Of a DNA stretch of 13,997 bases, positions 8,428 to 13,997 are shown piece by piece. The notes under the pieces are model-generated. The model made no database searches. It worked only from the letters and a program-made list of their open reading frames with translations, and had not been told where the DNA came from. Numbering within the stretch: the first letter of the stretch is position 1; every line of letters begins with the position of its first letter. Origin of the DNA: Brevundimonas sp. UBA4609. Its GTDB lineage: Bacteria; Pseudomonadota; Alphaproteobacteria; Caulobacterales; Caulobacteraceae. Both the position numbers and the translations under genes were made by a program. The stretch is taken from positions 1-13,997 of the forward strand of contig DGIZ01000187.1 in assembly GCA_002386585.1 (NCBI GenBank), given 5' to 3'.

Positions 8428-8442
8428 GAGAATATTATTCTC
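8428..8442. promoter_or_regulatory. Perfect AT-rich palindrome, candidate Lrp-type operator
   Basis: GAGAATATTATTCTC is a perfect 15-base palindrome with a central T. It matches 13 of 15 positions of the E. coli Lrp consensus YAGHAWATTWTDCTR; only the two outermost bases differ. It begins 13 bases after the stop of an Lrp/AsnC gene and lies 84 bases before the next start codon. A weaker AGAAATGATTCT (8470-8481) lies about 40 bases downstream, near four helical turns. The match is seen directly; binding is inferred. Confidence 0.55.
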
Positions 8443-8498
8443 CTGAGCCATCAAATTCGGGGAACAGGCAGAAATGATTCTCTTCGGTGATCGGAATA

Positions 8499-8522
8499 CC
8501 TTCCGCAGTCTGTAGCGGAGGG
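8499..8522 (+). promoter_or_regulatory. Hairpin covering the ribosome binding site of the DUF6356-type gene
   Basis: CCTTCCGC (8499-8506) can pair with GCGGAGGG (8515-8522) to give an 8-base-pair stem with one G-U pair and an 8-base loop. The right arm is the whole Shine-Dalgarno region GGAGGG (8517-8522) of the gene starting at 8526. If formed, it would hold back translation; a thermometer-like or trans-acting opening is possible but only inferred. Confidence 0.4.
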
Positions 8523-8525
8523 TTC

Positions 8526-8765
8526 ATGTTTAAGCGTCTGTTCGTCGATCACCCGGCCTCGGTCGGAGAGAGCTATGTGGAGCATATGGGCGTCGCCGCC
8601 TCGTTCGGCGCGGCCATGTTCGTCGGCTCCCTGGCCTGCTTCGTCCATGCGGTGTTTCCGGGCCTGTGCGTCAAGACCGGCAGCGGGGTGGTCACGACCC
8701 TGCATCGCCGCATGGTGACCCACCGCGTCGACCCCGCCCGGCTGACGGCGCCGGAGCAGGACTGA
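8526..8765 (+). CDS. Small DUF6356-type protein with one hydrophobic segment
   Basis: The 79-residue product begins MFKRLFVDHPASVGESYVEH, continues with a hydrophobic stretch from about 22 to 48 (GVAASFGAAMFVGSLACFVHAVFPGL) and ends in a basic tail with LHRRMV. The layout and the DHPASVGESYxEHM signature match, from memory, the DUF6356 family of small alphaproteobacterial proteins of unknown function. It probably sits in or on the inner membrane. The start at 8526 is chosen for GGAGGG just upstream (8517-8522) and because the signature begins there; an in-frame TTG at 8487 is less likely. Upstream lie an Lrp-like palindrome and a hairpin over the ribosome binding site, so this small gene seems to be regulated. 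It converges on the DUF442 gene with a 22-base gap. Confidence 0.82.
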   Translation: MFKRLFVDHPASVGESYVEHMGVAASFGAAMFVGSLACFVHAVFPGLCVKTGSGVVTTLHRRMVTHRVDPARLTAPEQD

Positions 8766-8776
8766 GGCCGCGGCTT

Positions 8777-8801
8777 CCTCGCGGGCTCTATAGGCGCGAG
8801 G
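8777..8801. terminator. Possible hairpin terminator between convergent genes
   Basis: CCTCGCG (8777-8783) and CGCGAGG (8795-8801) form a perfect 7-base-pair stem with an 11-base loop. The loop contains the stop codon of the leftward DUF442 gene. No T-run follows on either strand, so it is at best a weak or factor-aided terminator. Confidence 0.3.
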
Positions 8802-9195
8802 CGAGAGGCGAGACGTCGTAGCCGGCCTGGGCGGCCAGGGTGATGATCTCCTCGGCCGGGCGTTCGCCCGCCTGGGACAGGGCCCAGAGATAGGTGGTGC
8901 GCGTGCCCGAGCGGCAGTAGCCGAGGATCGGGTGCGGCAGGTCCGCCAGGGCGGCCTTGAAACGAGCCACGTCGTCCGGCGTCATGGCGCCGCCGCGAAT
9001 GGGGATGTGGACGAAGGGCAGGCCCGCAGCCTCGGCGGCGGCGCGGATGTCCTCGGTCATCGGCTGGCCCGGCTCCTCGGCGTCGGGGCGGTTGGAGATG
9101 ATGGCGCGATAGCCCTGGGCGGCGGCCGTCGGCACGTCTTCGGGCTGGATCTGCGGCGAGACGTGCAGACGGTCTTCCAATGGGCGGATGTTCAT
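8788..9195 (-). CDS. DUF442 / Blh-type protein, rhodanese-like phosphatase-fold domain (TIGR01244-like)
   Basis: The 135-residue product starts MNIRPLEDRLHVSPQIQPEDV and continues with GYRAIISNRPDAEEPGQP at 28-45, the standard opening of the DUF442 domain found alone or fused to metallo-beta-lactamase-like persulfide dioxygenases (Blh). The active-site loop is CRSGTR at 94-99. It has the Cys-x4-Arg spacing of rhodanese-type sulfurtransferase loops rather than the Cys-x5-Arg of protein tyrosine phosphatases, although the fold is phosphatase-like. A role in sulfide or persulfide handling is therefore plausible but unproven; no persulfide dioxygenase or BigR gene is beside it. No strong ribosome binding site precedes the ATG. 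Its upstream gap (9196-9388) is shared with the divergent siderophore locus. Confidence 0.85.
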   Translation of the reverse strand: MNIRPLEDRLHVSPQIQPEDVPTAAAQGYRAIISNRPDAEEPGQPMTEDIRAAAEAAGLPFVHIPIRGGAMTPDDVARFKAALADLPHPILGYCRSGTRTTYLWALSQAGERPAEEIITLAAQAGYDVSPLASRL

Positions 9196-9315
9196 GGCGC
9201 GGGTCTCTGCTCGAGAGGCGGAAGGGGCGGAGGCGGGGCGGTGAAAGCAGCCCTAACATGAAAACGGGCCCGCGGATGGTCGTGCGTCCGCTGCGACAAA
9301 TCAGCGATTGAAGCT

Positions 9316-9334
9316 GACACTGATTATCATTAAG
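9316..9334 (+). promoter_or_regulatory. Candidate Fur box upstream of the siderophore-binding protein gene
   Basis: GACACTGATTATCATTAAG matches 14 of 19 positions of the classical Fur box GATAATGATAATCATTATC, with the perfect core palindrome TGATTATCA at 9321-9329. It lies 55 bases before the binding-protein start codon. The position and the iron-uptake genes downstream support iron repression through Fur. The direct repeat GCGTCGCT (9334-9341 and 9356-9363) and a small ACGCC/GGCGT hairpin (9348-9360) follow in the leader, with no clear meaning. Confidence 0.65.
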
Positions 9335-9388
9335 CGTCGCTCGTGAAACGCCGCTGGCGTCGCTGATGAATGGGCGGAGAACGGGCCG

Positions 9389-10528
9389 ATGGTCGAGGTG
9401 AGGTTGGGGCGTCGGGCCCTGCTGCTGGGCGCCGCCGCCCTGATGGCGACCGGGGCGGCCGCTTGCACGCGTCGCGACCAGGCCGGGCCGTCCTCCCTGC
9501 TGACCGATCTGCGCGACCGGCCGCTGGCGATCACTCCGCCGGTGACGAAGCTGTCGATCGACGACAGCCGCTTCCTGATCGCCCTGTCGCTGATCCATCC
9601 CGATCCGGTCAGTCTGCTGGCGGCCTGGGCGGGCGACGTGAACCGACTCAGCCCCGAAATCTACGCCGCCTACCTGGAGAGGTCGCCGGCGCTGGCGACC
9701 TTGCCGAAGACGCCGAGCTCGGCCGCCGCCTTCAACGTCGAGGCGGTGCTGGGCGCCCAGCCGCAGGTCGCCCTGGTGTCGCTGGATTCCGGCCCGACCG
9801 ACGCCCAGACGGCCCAGCTGGAGCAGGCGGGCGTGCGCGTGGCCTATATCGACTTCTTCCAGCACCCGTTCGAAAATCAGTCGCGCAGCCTGTCCCTGCT
9901 GGGATCCATGATCGGCCGCGAGGACCAGGCGCAGGCCTACAACGCCTTCCGCGCCGCCCGGTTGAAGGTCATCTCCGACCGCGTGGCGGGTCTTACGGAC
10001 GCGCAGAAGCCGACGGTCTTCCTGGAGGCCCACGCGGGCAACGGGCCGGACTGCTGCAACTCGGTCGGCGCCGGGAACATCGGCGACTATCTGAGCTTCG
10101 TCGGCGCCCGCAACATCGGCGCCGAGGTGCTGAAACAGCCGTCGGGCAAGCTGAACCTGGAGTTCGTGGTCGAGCGCGATCCCGACATCTACATCGCCAC
10201 CGGCGGCCCGCACCTTGAGAAGACCGGCGGCTTCGTCGTCGGTCCGAAATACGACGTGGAGACTTCGCGCGCCTCGTTGCGCCGCGTGGCCGGGCGGCGC
10301 GGCCTGTCGACCCTGAAGGCGGTGCGCGGGGGCAAGGTGCACGGCCTGTCGCACCAGCTGATCAACTCGCCCATCGACATCGTCGCCACCGAAGTCCTGG
10401 CCAAGTGGATCCAGCCCGAACTGTTCGCCGATCTGGACCCGCGCGCGACGCTGGGCACGATCAACAAGGACTTCCTGGCCGTCCCCTATCGCGGGGACTA
10501 CTGGACCGATCTGGTCCCGGCCGCCTGA
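9389..10528 (+). CDS. Periplasmic iron-siderophore/cobalamin-type ABC transporter binding protein
   Basis: This is a class III periplasmic binding protein (FepB/BtuF type, PF01497-like) of 379 residues that would capture a ferric chelate and hand it to the FecCD-type permease. The N-terminus MVEVRLGRRALLLGAAAL has paired arginines and a hydrophobic stretch. A cysteine at 26 in TGAAAC suggests either a lipoprotein with a weak lipobox or a Tat-exported protein. The family layout is visible: RFLIALSLIHPDPVSLLAAW (61-80), the helical linker region about 160-200, then HAGNGPDCCNSVGAGNIGDYL (215-235, taken in part) with the vicinal Cys222-Cys223, and a second lobe with DPDIYIATGG (264-273). GGAGA (9376-9380) lies 8 bases before the ATG. 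A Fur-like box stands upstream, and the YncE-type gene follows after 23 bases. The exact siderophore cannot be read. Confidence 0.88.
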   Translation: MVEVRLGRRALLLGAAALMATGAAACTRRDQAGPSSLLTDLRDRPLAITPPVTKLSIDDSRFLIALSLIHPDPVSLLAAWAGDVNRLSPEIYAAYLERSPALATLPKTPSSAAAFNVEAVLGAQPQVALVSLDSGPTDAQTAQLEQAGVRVAYIDFFQHPFENQSRSLSLLGSMIGREDQAQAYNAFRAARLKVISDRVAGLTDAQKPTVFLEAHAGNGPDCCNSVGAGNIGDYLSFVGARNIGAEVLKQPSGKLNLEFVVERDPDIYIATGGPHLEKTGGFVVGPKYDVETSRASLRRVAGRRGLSTLKAVRGGKVHGLSHQLINSPIDIVATEVLAKWIQPELFADLDPRATLGTINKDFLAVPYRGDYWTDLVPAA

Positions 10529-10551
10529 TGATTTCACCACGGAGAACCGCC

Positions 10552-11622
10552 ATGACCACCCTGCGCAACGGCCTGATGACCGTCGCCGCCTTCGCCGCCC
10601 TGGCGATCGCTTCGACCGCCTCGGCCCAGACGATCGAGAAGACCGTCAAGGTCGCCCCCGGCGGCCTGTACGAGATCGTCTTCAACCCGGCCGACAACGA
10701 CCTCTATGTCGCCGCCGTCGGCCCGCGCGGCGCCAACCAGGCCCAGATCGTGCGTCTGCAAGGCCAGACGCTGGAGCCGGAATCCTCGGTCGACGTCTCG
10801 GCCAATCCGCTGTTCGGCCTGAACCTGAACACCCGCACCCAGGTGCTGTACGGCACCGACACGCGTTCGGGCGTGATCACGGCCATCAACGCCCGCACCG
10901 GCGAAGTGATCGCCACCATCCGCAACGGCGACGAAGAGGGCGCCCACGTTCGCCAGGTCGTCGTCGATGAGGCGAACAACAAGGTCTACATCAGCGTCGT
11001 CGGCGGCGAGGCGGGCGACGCCTCCAAGCCGAACCTGATCTGGGTCATCGACGGCGCGACGAACACGGTCGAACGCACCATCACCGCCACGGTCGGCGGC
11101 TTGACCGGCGCGGCGCTTGATCCCTCGACGAACCGCCTCTACGTCACGGGCATGAGCAGCAATGAAGTCGCCGCCATCGACCTGGCCACCGGCGAGACGG
11201 TCGGCAAATGGCCGTCGCACGGCGACTCGACCATCAACGTCGCCGTCGATTCCGAAGGCCGCCGCCTGTTCGTCGCCAATCAGAAATCGGGCGAACTGAC
11301 GGTGCTGAACGCCGACACCGGCGCCCTGATCCACAAGGTCGCCACCGGCGCGGGCGCCCTGAGCGTCGCGTACAACGGCGCGGTCAAGCAGATCTACGTC
11401 GCCAACCGCCAGGCGGGCACGGTGACGGTGCTGGATTCGGACACCTATGCGGTGAAGGCGAACCTGGAGACGGGCACCTTCCCCCAGACCATCGCCATCG
11501 ACCGCGCGACCAACGCCGTCTACGTCTCGAACAAGGCCCGCGGCTTGCCGCGCGGCGCTCCGGCGGGCACGCCGGTCCCGGTCGACCCGACCGGCGACGT
11601 GGTGACGCTGATCCGTCCCTGA
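10552..11622 (+). CDS. Secreted YncE-type seven-bladed beta-propeller protein
   Basis: The 356-residue product has a Sec signal peptide (MTTLRNGLMTVAAFAALAIA, probable cleavage ASA-QT after residue 25) followed entirely by repeating YVTN/NHL-like blades. Recurring units include NDLYVAAVG, TGEVIATIRNG, NKVYISVVGG, NRLYVTGMSSNEVAAIDLATG, RRLFVANQKSGELTVLNADTG, KQIYVANRQAGTVTVLDSDT and NAVYVSNKARG. Size and layout resemble E. coli YncE, a periplasmic propeller whose expression rises under iron limitation, but its function is unsettled. GGAGA (10541-10545) lies 6 bases before the ATG, and the gene starts 23 bases after the binding-protein stop, so the two form one operon under the Fur-like site. 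A role as a periplasmic partner in siderophore uptake is an inference from context. A strong terminator follows. Confidence 0.88.
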   Translation: MTTLRNGLMTVAAFAALAIASTASAQTIEKTVKVAPGGLYEIVFNPADNDLYVAAVGPRGANQAQIVRLQGQTLEPESSVDVSANPLFGLNLNTRTQVLYGTDTRSGVITAINARTGEVIATIRNGDEEGAHVRQVVVDEANNKVYISVVGGEAGDASKPNLIWVIDGATNTVERTITATVGGLTGAALDPSTNRLYVTGMSSNEVAAIDLATGETVGKWPSHGDSTINVAVDSEGRRLFVANQKSGELTVLNADTGALIHKVATGAGALSVAYNGAVKQIYVANRQAGTVTVLDSDTYAVKANLETGTFPQTIAIDRATNAVYVSNKARGLPRGAPAGTPVPVDPTGDVVTLIRP

Positions 11623-11640
11623 TCCGATCGAGACTGAATA

Positions 11641-11680
11641 AGAAAAGGCCCGGCCGCAGATGCAGCCGGGCCTTTTTCTT
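11641..11680. terminator. Bidirectional intrinsic terminator
   Basis: AAAAGGCCCGGC (11643-11654) and GCCGGGCCTTTT (11665-11676) form a perfect 12-base-pair stem with a 10-base loop, followed by more T residues (TTTTTCTT). The flanking A and T runs make it work on either strand, so it would end both the rightward binding-protein/YncE operon and the leftward permease/ATPase operon. Confidence 0.93.
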
Positions 11681-11708
11681 GGCTTTAAGGGATTGGCGGG
11701 CGAGGCGC

Positions 11709-12497
11709 TCAGCCCGTCAGCACGTCGTCGATCATGACCTGCAGCGCGCCGCGGTCGCAGCGTTGGACGCGGGCCGAGACGCGATAGACCTCGGCCAGAA
11801 TCTCCGGCGTGATCGCCTCGTCCGGCGTTCCGAAGGCGACCAGCCGTCCCTTGGCCATGACGGCGATCCGGTCCGAGACGCGCGCCGCCGCCTGCAGGTC
11901 GTGCAGGACGATCATCACCGTCATGCTCCGCTCGGCCGCCGCCTCGCGCGCCAGGTCCAGCACGCGCAGCTGATAGTGCAGGTCCAGCGCGCTGGTCGGC
12001 TCGTCCAGCAGCAGCAGGCGCGGCTCGCGCGCCAGGGCCTGCGCCAGACCCGCCAGCTGCTTCTGACCGCCCGACAGCCGGTCCAGACGCTGTCCGGCCA
12101 GCGCCTCGGCGTTGATCCGTTGCAGCACCTCATAGGCGCGCTCGGCCGCCTGGGCGTCGGTGTAGACGGCGCCGCGAAGGGGCGTGGCGCGGATCGAGGC
12201 CACCACCGTCTCCAGCACCGTCAGCGCCACGCCCTGCGGCAGGGTCTGCGGCATGTAGGTGACGCGCTTGGCCCGGTCGGCCAGCGACAGCCGCGTCAGT
12301 TCCGCCTCGTCCAGCCGGATCGAGCCGTGCGCCGGGATCAGGCCCGCCAGACTGCGCAGCAGGGTGCTCTTGCCCGCGCCGTTGGGGCCGACGACGGAGA
12401 CGACTTCGCCTGCAGTCAGGGTCGGCAGGCTGAAACCGCTGATGATGGGCTGGCCGCCGTAACCGGCGTCGAGGCCGCTGATCGACAGGTCGCTCAT
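11709..12497 (-). CDS. Iron-siderophore/cobalamin ABC transporter ATP-binding protein (FecE/FepC type)
   Basis: This cytoplasmic ATPase subunit of a type II ABC importer drives chelate uptake through the FecCD-type permease encoded upstream. It has 262 residues. Motifs appear in order: Walker A GPNGAGKST (37-45), Q-loop YMPQ (81-84), the family-specific signature LSGGQKQLAGLAQALAREP (141-159), Walker B LLLLDEP (161-167) with catalytic Glu166, D-loop SALD, and the switch His199 (VLHDL). The C-terminus KGRLVAFGTPDEAITPEILAEVY is typical of the FepC/BtuD branch. Its ATGA start overlaps the permease stop by 4 bases, showing translational coupling. Transcription would end at the shared terminator just downstream. 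Confidence 0.94.
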   Translation of the reverse strand: MSDLSISGLDAGYGGQPIISGFSLPTLTAGEVVSVVGPNGAGKSTLLRSLAGLIPAHGSIRLDEAELTRLSLADRAKRVTYMPQTLPQGVALTVLETVVASIRATPLRGAVYTDAQAAERAYEVLQRINAEALAGQRLDRLSGGQKQLAGLAQALAREPRLLLLDEPTSALDLHYQLRVLDLAREAAAERSMTVMIVLHDLQAAARVSDRIAVMAKGRLVAFGTPDEAITPEILAEVYRVSARVQRCDRGALQVMIDDVLTG

Positions 12498-13552
12498 GCC
12501 CGGCCTCCGTTGCGGAAGATCAGCAGCAGGAAGACCGGCACCCCGATCACGGCGGTGACGATGCCGACGGGCATCAGCACGCCCGGCACGATGATCTTGG
12601 ACGCCGCCGAGGCCAGCGACATGATGACCGCCCCGGCCAGGATGCTGGCGGGCAGGAAGTAGCGGTGATCCTCGCCGACCAGCAGGCGGGCGATGTGCGG
12701 CCCGACCAGGCCGATGAAGCCGATGGCGCCGACGAAGGCCACCGCCGTCGCCGACAGCAGGCTGACCCGCAGCAGCGACAGGAAGCGCAGCCGCTTCACA
12801 TCGACGCCGAAGCTCATGGCCCGGTCCTCGCCCAGCCGCAGGGCCGTCAGGGCGCGCGACGACAGAAGCGAGAAGGGCGTCACCGCGACCAGCACGACCG
12901 CCAGGGCCGCGACATTGCTCCAGGTCGCGCGCGACAGCGATCCCATGGTCCAGAACACCAGTTGCTGCAGCGCTTCGGCCGATGACAGGAACTGCACCAG
13001 GGCCGTCAGGGCGTTGAAGGCGAAAACGAGCGCGATGCCGAACAGGACGATGCTCTCGATCCCCGATCCCTTCATCCGCGCCAGGGCCTGCAGCGCCAAC
13101 ACCGAACCGAAGGCGAAGACGAAGGCGTTCAGCGGCACCAGCCAGTCCGCGCCGATGAAGCTGGCGCCCAGGCCGAGCACGATGGCCAGAGACGCGCCGA
13201 ACGAGGCTGCAGAGGACACGCCCAGCGTAAAGGGGCTGGCCAGCGGATTGTTCAGAACCGTCTGCATCTCGGCGCCCGCCAGGGCCAGCGCCGCCCCCAC
13301 CATCATCGCCATCAGGGCGTAGGGCAGGCGCACCTGCCAGACGATGGCCTGCTGGGCCGTGCTCAGGCTGGACGGATCGAACACCCCTTGCAGCACCGTC
13401 AGGGGCGAGATCGACGACGGGCCGGTGGCGATGTCCAGCAGCAGGGCCGCCGCCGCCAGGGCGGCCAGAACGGCGATGGCGAACAGCTTGGTCCGCACGC
13501 TTCTGGAATAGGCGACGACCGCCTCGGGCAGGGCGTTTTCAGCGTTCGCCAA
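12494..13552 (-). CDS. Iron-siderophore/cobalamin ABC transporter permease (FecCD family)
   Basis: This inner-membrane subunit forms the translocation path for the chelate. It shows the FecCD pattern: an N-terminal membrane helix (LFAIAVLAALAAAALLLDI), VRLPYALMAMMVGAALALAGAEMQ, then NNPLASPFTLGVSSAASFGASLA. Further hydrophobic segments follow, ending with FIGLVGPHIARLLVGEDHRYFLPAS, the ATPase-coupling region, and PVGIVTAVIGVPVFLLLIFR. The start is uncertain because no in-frame ATG exists near the N-terminus. I chose TTG at 13552 (352 residues), because GTGGAG (13566-13561) lies 8 bases upstream. GTG at 13498 (334 residues) and TTG at 13594 (366 residues) are alternatives. It overlaps the ATPase gene by 4 bases and diverges from the esterase gene. 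Confidence 0.9.
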   Translation of the reverse strand: MANAENALPEAVVAYSRSVRTKLFAIAVLAALAAAALLLDIATGPSSISPLTVLQGVFDPSSLSTAQQAIVWQVRLPYALMAMMVGAALALAGAEMQTVLNNPLASPFTLGVSSAASFGASLAIVLGLGASFIGADWLVPLNAFVFAFGSVLALQALARMKGSGIESIVLFGIALVFAFNALTALVQFLSSAEALQQLVFWTMGSLSRATWSNVAALAVVLVAVTPFSLLSSRALTALRLGEDRAMSFGVDVKRLRFLSLLRVSLLSATAVAFVGAIGFIGLVGPHIARLLVGEDHRYFLPASILAGAVIMSLASAASKIIVPGVLMPVGIVTAVIGVPVFLLLIFRNGGRA

Positions 13553-13619
13553 AGCACGAACTCCACTCAGAGAATGCGTCGCAATACATATCAATGGCCA
13601 GATAGGCTAGGGTGGCCGT

Positions 13620-13997
13620 ATGACGCTGACCTCGCCCGCCCCTGCCGCCCCGTCCCAGAGGGACACGGCTCCCGACACGACCCAGCCCTACGCCATCCGC
13701 CTGCCCGCTGTCGATGGCGCCCCCGCCGTGGACGTGCGGGTGGCGACGCCTCAGGGCGAACGGCCGCCCGGCGGCTGGCCGGTCCTGGTGATGCTGGAGG
13801 GGGAAGCCTTCTTCGACACGGCCGCCCAGGTGTCCGGACGGCTGCTGCGGCGCTCGGCCAAGACGCGGGTGGATGCGATGCTGACAGCAGGCGTCAGCCT
13901 GTCGGGCGTGACCGATCGCGTCGCGGCCTACGCCTTCACGCCGGGGCCGCAGGGCCAGGCGCCCGAGCCGCGCGGCGCGAGATCGGAAGAGCGTCGT
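13620..13997 (+). CDS. Partial alpha/beta-hydrolase, probable siderophore esterase (IroE/Fes-like); 3' end missing
   Basis: The reading frame starts at ATG 13620 (AGGGTGG at 13609-13615 upstream) and stays open to the contig end. Only the first 120 codons are genuine; the last six codons (reading RSEERR) are adapter sequence. The visible part has a variable N-terminus without a signal peptide, then YAIRLPAVDG, GGWPVLVMLEGEAFFDTAAQ (about 52-71) and RVAAYAFTPGP. These line up with the PVLyLLDGNA and RxxDYTP segments at the start of IroE/Fes/BesA-type esterases (PF00756-like), with EGEA replacing DGNA. The nucleophile serine, acid and histidine would lie in the missing part. Cytoplasmic hydrolysis of an imported ferric siderophore, releasing iron, fits the neighbouring importer. 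No strong Fur box is seen in the 67-base gap to the permease. Confidence 0.65.
   Translation, partial: MTLTSPAPAAPSQRDTAPDTTQPYAIRLPAVDGAPAVDVRVATPQGERPPGGWPVLVMLEGEAFFDTAAQVSGRLLRRSAKTRVDAMLTAGVSLSGVTDRVAAYAFTPGPQGQAPEPRGARSEERR
13980..13997. other. Illumina TruSeq adapter remnant (sequencing artefact)
   Basis: The window ends in AGATCGGAAGAGCGTCGT, identical to the first 18 bases of the standard Illumina TruSeq universal adapter read-through. It is not genomic. The contig therefore terminates in untrimmed adapter, and genuine sequence ends at about 13979. Confidence 0.96.

Noticed and set aside
8428..8442. Fur box reading of the AT-rich palindrome
   Set aside because: The hexamers GAGAAT and ATTCTC are spaced 3 bases apart, not 1 as in the Fur consensus; the Lrp consensus fits far better.
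9196..9388. Cobalamin riboswitch before the binding-protein gene
   Set aside because: No B12-box-like core or extended structured leader is visible; the gap is short and contains a Fur-like site instead.
8573..10540. Leftward 655-codon open frame covering DUF6356, DUF442 and the binding-protein gene
   Set aside because: It overlaps three genes with clear family motifs and has only Arg/Gln/Asp-rich shadow composition.
11208..12662. Rightward open frame across the YncE end, the terminator and the ATPase gene
   Set aside because: It crosses a strong terminator and is antisense to an ATPase with all ABC motifs.
13553..13619. Fur box between permease and esterase (AATACATATCAATGG region)
   Set aside because: Alignment to the Fur consensus gives few matches in any register, so I do not call it.

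Overview
GC-rich window (13,997 bases) from an alphaproteobacterium, most likely Caulobacteraceae and probably Brevundimonas. This placement is an inference from protein style, codon use, a Caulobacter-like -35 element and the palindromic intergenic repeats; no rRNA or other marker confirms it. Coding density is high. No phage, insertion sequence, CRISPR array or tRNA is visible.

Bases 1-3300 (metabolism): gcvT reads leftward behind a 376-base leader that holds a tandem glycine riboswitch and a well-placed promoter. Class I fructose-1,6-bisphosphatase (fbp) and nicotinamidase (pncA) read rightward as a tight pair. A long palindromic repeat separates pncA from the convergent deaminase gene. 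The left edge of the window cuts another short palindromic repeat.

Bases 3300-8800: a leftward three-gene unit (secreted protein of unknown function, argS, adenine/adenosine deaminase) diverges from a rightward series of ispH, an Lrp/AsnC regulator and a small DUF6356-type membrane protein. An AT-rich 15-base palindrome matching 13 of 15 positions of the Lrp consensus lies between the regulator and the small gene. A hairpin that would cover the small gene's ribosome binding site lies just before its start. A DUF442 (Blh/rhodanese-like) gene converges on the small gene.

Bases 9200-13997 (iron/siderophore locus): a Fur-box-like site precedes a periplasmic siderophore/cobalamin-type binding protein and a secreted YncE-type beta-propeller. 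A strong bidirectional terminator follows. The FecE-type ATPase and FecCD-type permease lie on the opposite strand with a 4-base overlap. An IroE/Fes-like esterase reads rightward off the end. Together these would capture a ferric chelate in the periplasm, import it and hydrolyse the siderophore; the outer-membrane receptor is not in the window. The YncE protein inside this unit is the best candidate for an under-described partner.

The last 18 bases (13980-13997) are identical to Illumina TruSeq adapter sequence. The contig therefore ends in an artefact, and the true sequence stops at about 13979 inside the esterase gene.
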